Shown here: positions 45,147 through 55,419 of the stretch, one piece after another
How the letters are laid out: each line of letters starts with the position of its first letter
Numbering within the stretch: position 1 is the first letter of the stretch
Source of the DNA: Variovorax sp. WDL1
GTDB lineage: Bacteria > Pseudomonadota > Gammaproteobacteria > Burkholderiales > Burkholderiaceae_C
Reading direction: 5' to 3'
Assembly (NCBI RefSeq): GCF_001541225.1
Contig: NZ_LMTS01000233.1
Location: forward strand, 12,194 to 74,886
Length of the DNA: 62,693 nt
The notes under the pieces: generated by a model
The model's database searches: none
What the model was told of the DNA's origin: nothing
Seen by the model: the letters and a program-made list of their open reading frames with translations, nothing else
Program-made: the position numbers and the translations under genes

Positions 45147-45483
45147 GCGTGAAATTTTGCACACGCGACGACGCCGCGGCAATCGTAGAGCTTTGCATTA
45201 CATGGCCGATCGGGCCTATGCCAGGCCTGTCACCGAAGATCCATCCCAGCTCAGCTTGATAACCAGTCAAAAAGCATACCAAGGTACACGATGCGGCAGG
45301 ACCAGACCCCGGTTCGAGCATCGCGTAGTCTGCATTCGGCACGGGCTCGACCCGCGTGTTCCACCACTTCATCGTCCCTCCTTCACACGGGCGCACGAAC
45401 TCGCGCACCTCGTCGCTCTTCGTGACTTCTCCAGTTCCGGGCCTTGACGTCGCCATCCGGTGCCTAGAATGCTCGGCCCAGCC
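45147..45483. other. Gap with a possible gene remnant and an ornithine-cyclodeaminase promoter
   Basis: This stretch of about 340 bases has lower GC than its surroundings between about 45200 and 45310. On the minus strand a frame from ATG 45372 has a very strong AAGGAGGG site and about 25 codons with coding-like third positions (MKWWNTRVEPVPNADYAML), then loses coding character. On the plus strand TTGACG (45444-45449) and TAGAAT (45465-45470), 15 bases apart, may be the promoter of the next gene. No complete gene is supported. Confidence 0.35.
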
Positions 45484-46486
45484 ATGAAGCACTTCGACGC
45501 CAACGCAACCCGGTCGGCCCTGGGTTTCGCTCGCCTGATCCCGACGTTGCACGCTGCCTTTGCGGCCGAGGCCACGGTCCCGCCGCGCCATGTGCACACC
45601 GTCGAGGCCGGCGCCGACCGCGGCACGGTGCTGATCATGCCGGCCTGGAGCGAGGCAGGCTATCTCGGCATCAAGACCATCAACATCTTTCCCGGCAACG
45701 GCGCCCGCGGGCTGCCCGGGCTGCACGCCACCTACGTGCTCTACGACGCCCACACCGGCGTGCCGCTGGCAATGATGGACGGCAACGAGATCACCGCGCA
45801 TCGGACTGCGGCCGCCTCCGCCCTGGGAGCCTCCTTTCTAGCGCGACAGGACGCGCGGCGCCTGCTGGTGCTGGGCACCGGCCGCGTCGCGCGCCTGCTG
45901 CCGGCCGCGCATGCGGCCGTGCGCGCGATCGACGAGATCCAGGTGTGGAACCACCGCCCCGAGGGAGCACAAGCCCTGGCAGCCCAATGGCGCAGCGAGG
46001 GCTGGAATGCGCAGCCCGCGGCCGACCTGGAGGCCGCCGTGCGCGCCGCGGATATCGTGAGCTGCGCCACCCTCGCGACATCTCCCCTGGTGAGAGGAGA
46101 ATGGCTCGCACCGGGTTCGCACCTGGACCTGATCGGCAGCTTCACGCCGCAGATGCGCGAGGCCGACCCGGCATGCTTCGCCAATGCGCGGACCTTCGTC
46201 GATACCGAGGAGGCCTTGCAGAAGGCCGGCGACCTGCTCGACGCGATGGCAGACGGCACCCTGTCGCGCGACACGGTGCAGGCCACCCTGGCGGACCTGT
46301 GCAAGGGCCGGCGCGCGGGGCGTGCGAACGGCACCGAGCGCACCGTCTTCAAGGCCGTCGGCAGCGCGCTCGAAGACCTCGCGGCCGCCACGCTGGTGTG
46401 GCAGGCCGCGTGCCAGGCACACCCGTCCGCGAGCGCCCCCCTTCAGCCGGGCGAGACGTCAGCGCCCGCGCCCGGGGCGATTCCGG

Positions 46487-46506
<20 letters not shown>
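45484..46506 (+). CDS. Ornithine cyclodeaminase/mu-crystallin-family protein
   Basis: A 340-residue NAD(P)-dependent enzyme of the family that includes ornithine cyclodeaminase, alanine dehydrogenase and ketimine reductases. HTVEAGADRGTVLIMPAW, MDGNEITAHRTAAASALGA and the dinucleotide loop VLGTGRVARLL are visible. The specific substrate is uncertain. The 3' end overlaps the convergent thiolase gene by 20 bp. The last 30 residues are proline/alanine-rich and look non-conserved. Confidence 0.87.
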
Positions 46507-47692
<1,186 letters not shown>

Positions 47693-47718
47693 GGTGTGTC
47701 TCTGGTTGAACGGGGTTG

Positions 47719-48369
47719 TCAGGCGGCGATCGGCAGGCCGACCAGCTTCTCCAGCTCGGCATGTTCGAGGCCCTCGACCTTGTCGATGAGCTTCAGGCCC
47801 GCAGGCGTGCATTCGAGCGTGGCAAGGTCGGAATACACGCGCTTCACGCAGCCGATGCCGGTCAGCGGATAGGTGCACTGCGCGACGATCTTGCTCTCGC
47901 CCTTCTTGGTGAGCAAGTCCATCATGACCCAGGTCTGCTTCGCGCCGATGGCCAGGTCCATGGCCCCACCGACGGCGGGGATCGCCCCCGCCTCGCCGGT
48001 GCTCCAGTTGGCGAGGTCGCCGGTGGCGGAGACCTGGAAGGCGCCCAGCACGCAGATGTCCAGGTGCCCGCCGCGCATCATCGCGAAGCTGTCGGCATGG
48101 TGGAAGTACGCACCGCCAGGCAGAAGCGTGACCGGCTGCTTGCCGGCGTTGATGAGGTCGTAGTCCTCCTCGCCCGCGGCCGGCGCGGGGCCCATGCCGA
48201 GGATGCCGTTCTCGCTGTGCAGGATGACCTCGCGGCCGGCCGGCAGGTGGTTGGCCACCAGCGTGGGCTGGCCGATGCCGAGGTTGACGACGGCGCCGTC
48301 GAAGATGTCCTGCGCGACCCGTGCTGCGAGCTGGTCCTTGGTGCGGCGTTGGTAATTGCTCATGGTCAT
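47719..48369 (-). CDS. pcaJ: 3-oxoadipate CoA-transferase subunit B
   Basis: A 216-residue beta subunit of the CoA-transferase that moves CoA from succinyl-CoA to 3-oxoadipate. The catalytic glutamate lies in HSENGILGMGP, and VNLGIGQPTLVANHLP opens the fold. It overlaps pcaI as ATGA, as usual for the two subunits. Confidence 0.95.
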   Translation of the reverse strand: MTMSNYQRRTKDQLAARVAQDIFDGAVVNLGIGQPTLVANHLPAGREVILHSENGILGMGPAPAAGEEDYDLINAGKQPVTLLPGGAYFHHADSFAMMRGGHLDICVLGAFQVSATGDLANWSTGEAGAIPAVGGAMDLAIGAKQTWVMMDLLTKKGESKIVAQCTYPLTGIGCVKRVYSDLATLECTPAGLKLIDKVEGLEHAELEKLVGLPIAA

Positions 48370-49067
48370 GCTGCCTTCTTGAAGCCGCCGGCCTGGGTGG
48401 CGACGCGGTCGATCTTGACGATGCTTCGCACGAAGATGCCCGGGGTGACGACAGTCTCGGGGTCCATCTCGCCGAGCTCCACGATCTCGTGCACGGTCGC
48501 AATGGTGCGCTCCGACGCCATCGCCATCACGGGCCCGAAGTTGCGCGCCGCCTTGCGGTAGACCAGGTTGCCCCAGCGGTCGCCTTTCTCGGCCTTGATC
48601 AGCGCCACATCGCCGCGGATCGGGTACTCCAGCACGTACTGCTTGCCGTCGATCATGCGCGTCTCGCGCTCGCCGGCCAGCTCGGTGCCGTAGCCCGTGG
48701 GGCAGAAGAAGGCACCGACGCCCGCCCCGGCCGCGCGGATGCGCTCGGCGAGGTTGCCCTGCGGAACCAGCTCCAGCTCCAGCTTGCCGGAGCGGTAGAG
48801 CTCGTCGAACACATGGCTGTCGGCCTGGCGCGGGAAGCTGCAGATGATCTTGCGCACCCGCCCGGCCTTGAGCAGCGCGGCCAGGCCCGTATCGCCGTTG
48901 CCGGCGTTGTTGTTGACGACGGTGAGCTCCTTGGCGCCCTGCTCGATCAGGCCGTCGATCAGCTCGTTGGGAATGCCGGCGGTGCCGAAGCCGCCGATGA
49001 GGACCGTGGCGCCGTCGGGGATGCCGGCCATGGCATCGGCGATCGAACGGGCGATCTTGTTGATCAT
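48366..49067 (-). CDS. pcaI: 3-oxoadipate CoA-transferase subunit A
   Basis: A 233-residue alpha subunit with GATVLIGGFGTAGIPNELI, VVNNNAGNGDTGLAALL and GVGAFFCPTGYGTELA. The ATG at 49067 follows GGAG by nine bases; longer upstream frames enter the divergent promoter. It is the first gene of pcaIJF and lies opposite the IclR-type regulator gene. Confidence 0.95.
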   Translation of the reverse strand: MINKIARSIADAMAGIPDGATVLIGGFGTAGIPNELIDGLIEQGAKELTVVNNNAGNGDTGLAALLKAGRVRKIICSFPRQADSHVFDELYRSGKLELELVPQGNLAERIRAAGAGVGAFFCPTGYGTELAGERETRMIDGKQYVLEYPIRGDVALIKAEKGDRWGNLVYRKAARNFGPVMAMASERTIATVHEIVELGEMDPETVVTPGIFVRSIVKIDRVATQAGGFKKAA

Positions 49068-49138
49068 TGAATCTGTCTCCGGGGTAAGGGAAAAGCCGAA
49101 GGCCTCGGCTTCAGGCGTGGAGCACAATGTTGCCAGTT

Positions 49139-49168
49139 GTTCGTATGTAGAACATGTGTTCGTATAAT
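49139..49168 (+). promoter_or_regulatory. PcaR-like operator and promoter between pcaI and the IclR gene
   Basis: GTTCGTAT occurs twice (49139-49146 and 49158-49165), 19 bases apart, with GAAC (49150-49153) between them in inverted orientation. A perfect -10 hexamer TATAAT (49163-49168) overlaps the second copy and points to the regulator gene. IclR-family Pca regulators bind repeated GTTCG-type half-sites, so this is the likely binding site and autoregulatory promoter. Confidence 0.65.
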
Positions 49169-49192
49169 GAATTCTAGGGAAGATCGCCCCGC

Positions 49193-49996
49193 ATGGCAAC
49201 CACGGCACCCCACATGGCAACCCAGAAGAAGCCCCCCGCTCCCACGCCGGGCGACACCTACGTGCAGTCCTTCGCGCGCGGGCTGCAGGTCATCCGCTCT
49301 TTCAGCGAGCGTGCGCCGCGCCAGACGCTCAGCGAGGTCGCGGCCGCCACCGGCCTCACGCGCGCCGGCGCGCGCCGCATCCTGCTCACGCTGCAGACCC
49401 TGGGCTACGTGCAATCCGATGGCAAGCAATTCGCGCTGACGCCGCGCATCCTCGACCTCGGCTTCGCGTACCTGTCGTCCATGCCGATCTGGAACCGCGC
49501 CGAGCCGGTGATGGAGACACTGGTGCAGCAGGTGCAGGAATCGTGCTCGGCCGCGGTGCTCGACGACACGGACATCGTCTACGTGCTGCGCGTGCCCACG
49601 CACAAGATCATGCGCATCAGCCTGGGCATCGGCTCGCGCCTGCCGGCGTGGTGCACCTCCATGGGCCGGCTGCTGCTGGCCGACCTGGACGACGATGCGC
49701 TGCGCGCGCGCCTCGAGGCCTCGAGCATCGCCCCGCTCACCCGCCACACGCTGACCGACATCGATGCGCTCGTCGCCAAGGTGCAGCAGGCCCGGCGCCA
49801 GCGCTGGTGCCTGGTGAACCAGGAGCTGGAGGAAGGGCTGGTCTCGATTGCCGCGCCCATCGTCGACCGCGGCGGACGCATGGTGGCCGCGCTCAACATC
49901 AGCGGGCAGGCCAACCGCACGAGCCCGAAGGTCATGCAGGAGACGATGCTGCCGGCGCTGATGGGCGCAGCGCAGGAGATCTCGCGGTTGCTCTAG
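49193..49996 (+). CDS. pcaR: IclR-family regulator, PcaR/PcaU/PobR-like
   Basis: A 267-residue IclR-family protein: winged helix-turn-helix (about residues 25-80, TLSEVAAATGLTRAGARRIL) and a C-terminal effector domain ending with ISRLL. YVQSFARGLQVIRSF is typical of the Pca/Pob branch, which activates beta-ketoadipate genes. It is divergent from pcaIJF, with a repeated GTTCGTAT motif between them. A second ATG at 49214 is possible. Confidence 0.88.
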   Translation: MATTAPHMATQKKPPAPTPGDTYVQSFARGLQVIRSFSERAPRQTLSEVAAATGLTRAGARRILLTLQTLGYVQSDGKQFALTPRILDLGFAYLSSMPIWNRAEPVMETLVQQVQESCSAAVLDDTDIVYVLRVPTHKIMRISLGIGSRLPAWCTSMGRLLLADLDDDALRARLEASSIAPLTRHTLTDIDALVAKVQQARRQRWCLVNQELEEGLVSIAAPIVDRGGRMVAALNISGQANRTSPKVMQETMLPALMGAAQEISRLL

Positions 49997-50019
49997 GCGC
50001 TAGACCCGGCGAAGCACCA

Positions 50020-50760
50020 TCACTCGCTGCCGACCTGCGCAGCCTGGGCTCTCGCGCCGCTCAACCGCCGTGCGGCCTCGAGGCTCACAGCACGGCGCCT
50101 CGCAAGCATGGGCTGCGCAAGTGCCCTCACTGCCTCGACGACGCTGGCGTCCGCCACGTCCGGATGCCCACTGCGAAACGGTGGTGCGGGGTCGTACTCC
50201 AGCAGCAGCTGCGTCTTCCTTGCCACCTCTCCGCCCCGCAGCAGGTCGAGCAACACGAACGCAAAATCCAGCCCGGACGTCACGCCGCCCCCGGTCACCC
50301 GGTTCCGGTCGATGACCACGCGATCGGGAACGACCTCCACCGGAAACATCCGTAGAAAGTCCAGCGACAGCCAATGGCAGGTCGCCCTGTACCCGTTCAA
50401 CAGACCCGCTGCCGCCAGCAGCAATGAGCCCGTGCAGACGGAGGTGACCCATCGGGCTGCTTTCGCCTGTTGCCTCAAGAATTCCAGGAGTTCGTCATCG
50501 GCCATGAGGTCGTTCTGGCCAGGGCCGCCAGGCACGACGAGGACATCGAACGGGGGCGCATCGGCAAAGGAAACGGACGGTGTCACGGTCAGGCCCGTAT
50601 CGCCCTTGAGGGGCGTGCAGTCTTTCCACACCAGGTGGCAGGTGCTGTCGGGCGTACGTGCGAGCACCTCGAAGGGTCCCAATGCATCGAGAGAAGTCAT
50701 GCCCTCGAAAACGAGAACGCCGATATGCAAGTGTTGATTGTCCATGGGTGATTGCTCCAT
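50020..50760 (-). CDS. DJ-1/PfpI-family protein, isonitrile-hydratase (InhA)-like
   Basis: A 246-residue cytosolic protein of the DJ-1/PfpI superfamily, branch of isonitrile (cyclohexyl-isocyanide) hydratase, which turns isonitriles into N-substituted formamides. The residues described as essential in InhA are present: Asp25, Cys109 and Thr110 in TSVCTGSLLLAAAGLL. GGGVTSGLDFAFVLL is conserved. It is the last gene of the liv-type operon, one base after the permease gene, with GGGGAGG upstream. The true substrate is unknown. Confidence 0.82.
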   Translation of the reverse strand: MEQSPMDNQHLHIGVLVFEGMTSLDALGPFEVLARTPDSTCHLVWKDCTPLKGDTGLTVTPSVSFADAPPFDVLVVPGGPGQNDLMADDELLEFLRQQAKAARWVTSVCTGSLLLAAAGLLNGYRATCHWLSLDFLRMFPVEVVPDRVVIDRNRVTGGGVTSGLDFAFVLLDLLRGGEVARKTQLLLEYDPAPPFRSGHPDVADASVVEAVRALAQPMLARRRAVSLEAARRLSGARAQAAQVGSE

Positions 50761-50761
50761 T

Positions 50762-52687
50762 TCATCCTCCCCGCTCGTCGACCAACGGGCTCCGCACAGC
50801 GGCGCGGTCGATATGGCTCACCTTCGCCTCTGCCCGTTTGCGCGAGAAGCTCGACAAGCTCCCGACGATGCCTTCACGAAAGGCCAGCACGACGATGAAG
50901 AAGACCGCACCCTGTGCCACGGTGACCCAGTCCTGCAGCTCGGCCATGTAGGTCTCCATGCCGATGAGTGCCAGCGCGCCGATGATCGGACCGGTAATGG
51001 TGCCGAGCCCACCCACCAGGGTCATCAGGAGAAACTCACCGGACATCTGCCAGCCCACGTCGGTGAGCGAGGCGATCTGCACTGCAATGGCCTTGGTCGC
51101 GCCCGCCAGTCCGGTCACGCCCGCGGAGAAAATGAAAACCGCCAGCTTGTAGCGATTGGCGTTGTAGCCCAGCGAGATCGCCCGCGGCTCGCTGTCGCGC
51201 ACGGCAGCTACGATGCGCCCATAGGGCGAATGCACCAGCCTTGCGATCATCAGGATGGCCGCGCCGCAGATCAGCAGCACAAAGAAGTACGCGGAAACAT
51301 CTCCCTTCAAGTCCCACACACCGAAGGCGACCCCACGTGGAATGTCCTGGATTCCATCTTCGCCATGGGTGAAGGGGGCTTGTAAGCAGACAAAGTAGAC
51401 CATCTGGGCGAGTGCAAGGGTCGACATCGCAAAGTAGATGCCCTGCAAGCGGATGGCGATGACGCCGACAAGGGCGCCGAGCGCGACCGAGGCAAGCGTC
51501 GCGCCCAGGATCGCCCATTCGGGCGCCAGCCCCCAGACCTTGGCCAGGTGCCCGGCCACATACGCCGACAAGCCGAAGAACATGGCATGGCCGAACGAAA
51601 GCACCCCCATGTAGCCCAGCAGCAGGTTGATCGCGCTGGCAGCCACCGCGAAGCACAGCACCTTGATCAGGAACACGGGGTACACCACGAACGGCGCGAG
51701 GACCAGCGCCGCCAGCGACACAACCAGAAGCACCCAGCTCAGCCGCCCGCGGAGCTTCGGCTCGATGCCGGCCTGGCTGGTCAGCGTGCCGCCCGCGTGC
51801 TGCGCAATTACGCCTTTGCCGAACAGCCCTGCGGGCTTGATGAGAAGCACGGCGGCCATGATGATGAAGACGACCGTATCCGACAGGGGCGGGTAGTAAT
51901 AACGCACCAGGCCTTCTGCCAGGCCCAGCAGGTAGCCGGTGATGATCGCGCCCTTGATGGACCCCATGCCCCCGATCACGACGACCGCGAAGATCACGAT
52001 GATCAGGTTGGAACCCATCATCGGGCTGACGTTGTAGATCGGTGCGGCGAACACGCCTGCCAGGCCCGCCAGCCCCACGCCGAATCCGTAGACCAGGGTC
52101 ACCATGCGGGGCACGTTGATGCCGAAGCCGCGCACCAGGTCCGGTCGCTCGATGGCGGCGCGCAGGTAGGACCCGAGCCGGGTTTTCTCGATCATGTACC
52201 ACGTGGCCAGGCACACGAGGAACGAGGCGAACAAGGCCCACAGCCGGTAGTACGGCAAGTAGCCCAGGGCTGTTCGGAAGCCCCCGGGCATGGGGTTCGC
52301 ATAGGGCAGGCCGGCGGACCCGAAGGCCTTGCGGTAGAGACCCTCGACGATGAGCGTGAGCCCGAACGTCAGCAACAGCCCATAGACATGGTTCAGGTGG
52401 TAGAGCCGTCGCACGAACAGCCGCTCCAGCACGATGCCGCTCAGGCCGACGACCAGCGGCGCCAGCACCAGCGCGGCACCGTAGCCGATGCCGAGCCACT
52501 GCAGCAGCATCCACGCCGTGAACGCGCCCATCATGTACTGCGCGCCATGCGTGAAGTTCACGACGTTCAGCAACCCGAAGATGATGGCCAGCCCCAGGCT
52601 CATCATCGCGTAGAAGGAGCCGTTGATCAGCCCCAGCAGCAGTTGGCCGAACAACGCCGGGGAGAGAATTCCAAGCGATTCAAGCAT
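50762..52687 (-). CDS. Fused LivH-LivM permease of a branched-chain-type ABC importer
   Basis: A 641-residue membrane protein in which the two permeases of a Liv transporter are one chain. Residues 1-300 are LivH-like (GLINGSFYAMMSLGLAIIFG, NFTHGAQYMMGAF) and residues 320-620 are LivM-like (SAINLLLGYMGVLSFGHAMF, SLGYNANRYKLAVF). It works with the two ATPases and the binding protein encoded upstream. The start overlaps livF by eight bases. Confidence 0.92.
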   Translation of the reverse strand: MLESLGILSPALFGQLLLGLINGSFYAMMSLGLAIIFGLLNVVNFTHGAQYMMGAFTAWMLLQWLGIGYGAALVLAPLVVGLSGIVLERLFVRRLYHLNHVYGLLLTFGLTLIVEGLYRKAFGSAGLPYANPMPGGFRTALGYLPYYRLWALFASFLVCLATWYMIEKTRLGSYLRAAIERPDLVRGFGINVPRMVTLVYGFGVGLAGLAGVFAAPIYNVSPMMGSNLIIVIFAVVVIGGMGSIKGAIITGYLLGLAEGLVRYYYPPLSDTVVFIIMAAVLLIKPAGLFGKGVIAQHAGGTLTSQAGIEPKLRGRLSWVLLVVSLAALVLAPFVVYPVFLIKVLCFAVAASAINLLLGYMGVLSFGHAMFFGLSAYVAGHLAKVWGLAPEWAILGATLASVALGALVGVIAIRLQGIYFAMSTLALAQMVYFVCLQAPFTHGEDGIQDIPRGVAFGVWDLKGDVSAYFFVLLICGAAILMIARLVHSPYGRIVAAVRDSEPRAISLGYNANRYKLAVFIFSAGVTGLAGATKAIAVQIASLTDVGWQMSGEFLLMTLVGGLGTITGPIIGALALIGMETYMAELQDWVTVAQGAVFFIVVLAFREGIVGSLSSFSRKRAEAKVSHIDRAAVRSPLVDERGG

Positions 52688-53399
52688 GTCGGATCCCCAG
52701 GTAGGCCTCGACGCGTGCGGAGTCTTTGTGCATGTCGCCGCGGGTCAGCATGTCGACCACGCGCCCCGTCTCCATGACGTAATGCCGATCGGCCAGTTCG
52801 GTGGCGAACCGCAGGTTCTGCTCCACCAGCAGGATGGTGAAGCCGCGGCGCTTGAGCTCGAGCACGGTCTGTGCGATGAGCTTGACGATCACGGGCGCGA
52901 GCCCTTCGCTCGGTTCGTCCAGCAGCAGGCATTTGGCGCCGGTGCGCAGGATGCGCCCGATCGCCAGCATCTGCTGTTCGCCGCCGGACAGCTTGGTGCC
53001 CTGGCTGGCGCTGCGTTCGCGCAGGTTGGGGAACAGCGCGTAGACCTCGTCGAGCGTGAGCCCGCCTTCGCGCAGCACGGGCGGCAGGGTCAGGTTCTCG
53101 AGCACGTTCAACTGCGAGAAGATGCCGCGCTCCTCCGGGCAGTAGGCCATGCCGAGCCTGGCGATCTGCTCGGGCAGGCATTGCGCAACCGGCACCCCTT
53201 CGAAGGCGATGCCGCCGGTCTTCTCGGTGATGAAGCCCATCAGGCACTTGAGCGTGGTGGACTTGCCGGCGCCATTGCGGCCCAGCAGCGTAATGACTTC
53301 GCCGCGCTCCAGCTTGAAACTGACGCCGTCCAGCACCTGGTTGCCCGCATAGCCGGCACTGAGGCCCCTGACGTCGAGGACGGTGGTCGATGCATCCAT
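52680..53399 (-). CDS. LivF-type ABC transporter ATP-binding protein
   Basis: A 239-residue ATPase with Walker A GRNGAGKST, signature KLSGGEQQMLAIGR and Walker B LLLDEPSEGLAP. The pattern and length are those of LivF of branched-chain amino acid and amide/urea importers. Two bases separate it from the LivG-type gene; it overlaps the permease gene. Confidence 0.93.
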   Translation of the reverse strand: MDASTTVLDVRGLSAGYAGNQVLDGVSFKLERGEVITLLGRNGAGKSTTLKCLMGFITEKTGGIAFEGVPVAQCLPEQIARLGMAYCPEERGIFSQLNVLENLTLPPVLREGGLTLDEVYALFPNLRERSASQGTKLSGGEQQMLAIGRILRTGAKCLLLDEPSEGLAPVIVKLIAQTVLELKRRGFTILLVEQNLRFATELADRHYVMETGRVVDMLTRGDMHKDSARVEAYLGIRHA

Positions 53400-53401
53400 G
53401 G

Positions 53402-54166
53402 TCAATGTCCGATGTACGCTTCGAGCACGCGCGGATCGGCGGCGACCTCCGCATAGCTGCCCTCGGCCAGCACTTCGCCACGGCACAGCACGGTAACGGT
53501 GTCGGAGAGCCGTTCGACGACCTTCAGGTTGTGCTCGACCATGACGATGGTCTTCTCTCCCGCAAGGTCGGCAATGAGATCGGACACGCGGGTCACATCC
53601 TCCATGCCGAGGCCCGCCATCGGCTCGTCCAGCAGCACGAGGTCTGGCTCGAGCGCGAACGTCGTGGCCAGCTCCAGTGCCCGCTTGCGGCCATAAGGCA
53701 GCTCGCCGGCGGCCGTGTCGGCCCACTCCGAGAGACCGAACTTGCGCAACAGCGCGTGCACCCGGTCGTCGAGCTCGCTCAGGCAGGCGGTGGATCGCCA
53801 GAACACCTTCTGCAGGCCCGACAGCCGCTGCAAGGGCACGCAGACGTTCTGCGCGACCGTCAGATGCGGGAAGACAGCCGAGATCTGGAACGAGCGCACC
53901 ACGCCCTGCCGGGCCAGCTGCGCCGGGGGCGTGCGCGTGACGTCCGCGCCCTTGTAGACGATGCTGCCGGCATCGGGCTCCAGGAACCGGGTCAGGAGAT
54001 TGAACAGCGTGCTCTTGCCTGCGCCGTTGGGGCCGATGACGGAATGGACCGTGTTGCGGCGAACGACGAGGTCGACATTGCTGACGGCGGTGAAGCCCGA
54101 GAAGCTGCGCGTCAGCCCGCGCGCAGTGAGGATGGCGCCTGCGCCATCGATGCCAGGCCCGTTCAT
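53402..54166 (-). CDS. LivG-type ABC transporter ATP-binding protein
   Basis: A 254-residue ATPase with Walker A GPNGAGKST, signature LPYGRKRALELATTF and Walker B LVLLDEPMAGLG, followed by the typical IVMVEHNLKVV. It is the LivG member of the pair. Its start overlaps the binding-protein stop as ATGA. Confidence 0.93.
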   Translation of the reverse strand: MNGPGIDGAGAILTARGLTRSFSGFTAVSNVDLVVRRNTVHSVIGPNGAGKSTLFNLLTRFLEPDAGSIVYKGADVTRTPPAQLARQGVVRSFQISAVFPHLTVAQNVCVPLQRLSGLQKVFWRSTACLSELDDRVHALLRKFGLSEWADTAAGELPYGRKRALELATTFALEPDLVLLDEPMAGLGMEDVTRVSDLIADLAGEKTIVMVEHNLKVVERLSDTVTVLCRGEVLAEGSYAEVAADPRVLEAYIGH

Positions 54167-55386
54167 TTGGCCTTGGCGGCGCTGGCGACCAGAGGACAGT
54201 CGCTCGCGCTCAGCGGAATGTAGGCGTCGCTTGCGGGGATGACGCTGGTGATCTTGTAGTAGTCCCACGGCCCCTTGGACTCCGCCTTCGACTTGACCGT
54301 GACCAGCAGGAAATCGTGAGACAGCTTGCCGTCGTCGCGCAGCGAGGCGTTCTTGGCGAACATGTCGTTCACCGGGGTGCTGCGCATCTTCTCGGCCACC
54401 GCGTCCGTCGCGTCGGTCCTGGTGGCGACCACGGCCTTGAGGTAGTGCGTGGTCGCCGAGTACATGCCCGCCTGCGACTCGGTGGGCATGGCCTTGAAGC
54501 GCTCGAAGAAGCGGCGTGAGAAGGCGCGCGTATCGTCGTCCCGGTCCCAGTACCAGGCCGTGGTGGCCGAAAGGCCCTGCATCACATCGATGCCCGCCGC
54601 ATGGACATCCGCGACCGACAGCAAGGTGGCCACGGGCCGCTGCTTGCCGTCCTGCATGCCGAACTCCTTCCACTGCTTCATGGAGTTCACGAGCTGGGCG
54701 CCGCCGTTGGCGAAGGCCACGACCTTGGCGTTGGAAGCCTGGGCCTGCAGCAGGTACGAGCTGTAGTCCGAGGTGCCCATGGGATGGAAGGCCTCGCCCA
54801 CGGTCTTGCCGCCGCTGGCCGCCACGAAGGCCTTGGCCTCCTGGACCATGTTCTTGCCGAACGCGAAATCGGCCGCCACGAAGTACCAGGTGTCCAGGCC
54901 GCTGCGGGTCAGCGTCCTGGCCGGGCCGGACACCAGTGCGTACGCATCGTGGACCCAGGAGAAGCCGGTCTTCGCGCATTGCTTGCCGGTCAGCTCGGTC
55001 GTGCCGATGATGCCGTACAGGGCGATCTTGTTCTTCTCCTTGATCACGGACTGCACGCCCAGCGCCACGGCGGAGTTGGCGATGTCGACCACCGCGTCGA
55101 CCTTGTCCACGTCGAACCAGCGCTTCACGACCGTCAGTCCGATGTCGGGCTTGTTCTGGTGGTCGGCCACCAGCACCTCCACCTTGGTCGCGCCGAGTTG
55201 CGGCTTCATGTCTTCCACCGCCATCTGCACCGCGAGCGCGGAGCCGGGTCCGGTCAATGCCGAGAAGGGCCCCGACTGGTCATTGATGACTCCCAGCCGG
55301 ACCACGCCGTCCGAGATCTGCGCAAGAGCAGGCAATGGCGCGAGCAGGGCGGCCGTGAGAATGCATGTGCGAGTGCTGGGTTTCAT
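54163..55386 (-). CDS. Liv-type periplasmic substrate-binding protein
   Basis: A 407-residue exported binding protein with a signal peptide ending at ALAQ (about residue 23). VVRLGVINDQSGPFSALTGPG and YFVAADFAFGKNMVQEA are typical of the type I periplasmic-binding fold used for branched-chain amino acids, amides and aromatic acids. It lies 33 bp after the second DJ-1-like gene. Ligand specificity cannot be read; the flanking hydratase-like genes suggest an unusual nitrogen compound. Confidence 0.9.
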   Translation of the reverse strand: MKPSTRTCILTAALLAPLPALAQISDGVVRLGVINDQSGPFSALTGPGSALAVQMAVEDMKPQLGATKVEVLVADHQNKPDIGLTVVKRWFDVDKVDAVVDIANSAVALGVQSVIKEKNKIALYGIIGTTELTGKQCAKTGFSWVHDAYALVSGPARTLTRSGLDTWYFVAADFAFGKNMVQEAKAFVAASGGKTVGEAFHPMGTSDYSSYLLQAQASNAKVVAFANGGAQLVNSMKQWKEFGMQDGKQRPVATLLSVADVHAAGIDVMQGLSATTAWYWDRDDDTRAFSRRFFERFKAMPTESQAGMYSATTHYLKAVVATRTDATDAVAEKMRSTPVNDMFAKNASLRDDGKLSHDFLLVTVKSKAESKGPWDYYKITSVIPASDAYIPLSASDCPLVASAAKAK

Positions 55387-55419
55387 GGGACTTGCTCCAT
55401 CAAGGGTCGGGGTTTGCGT

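Noticed and set aside
45290..45340. tRNA-like GGTTCGAG sequence
   Set aside because: No pairing T-arm, anticodon arm or acceptor stem can be drawn around it.
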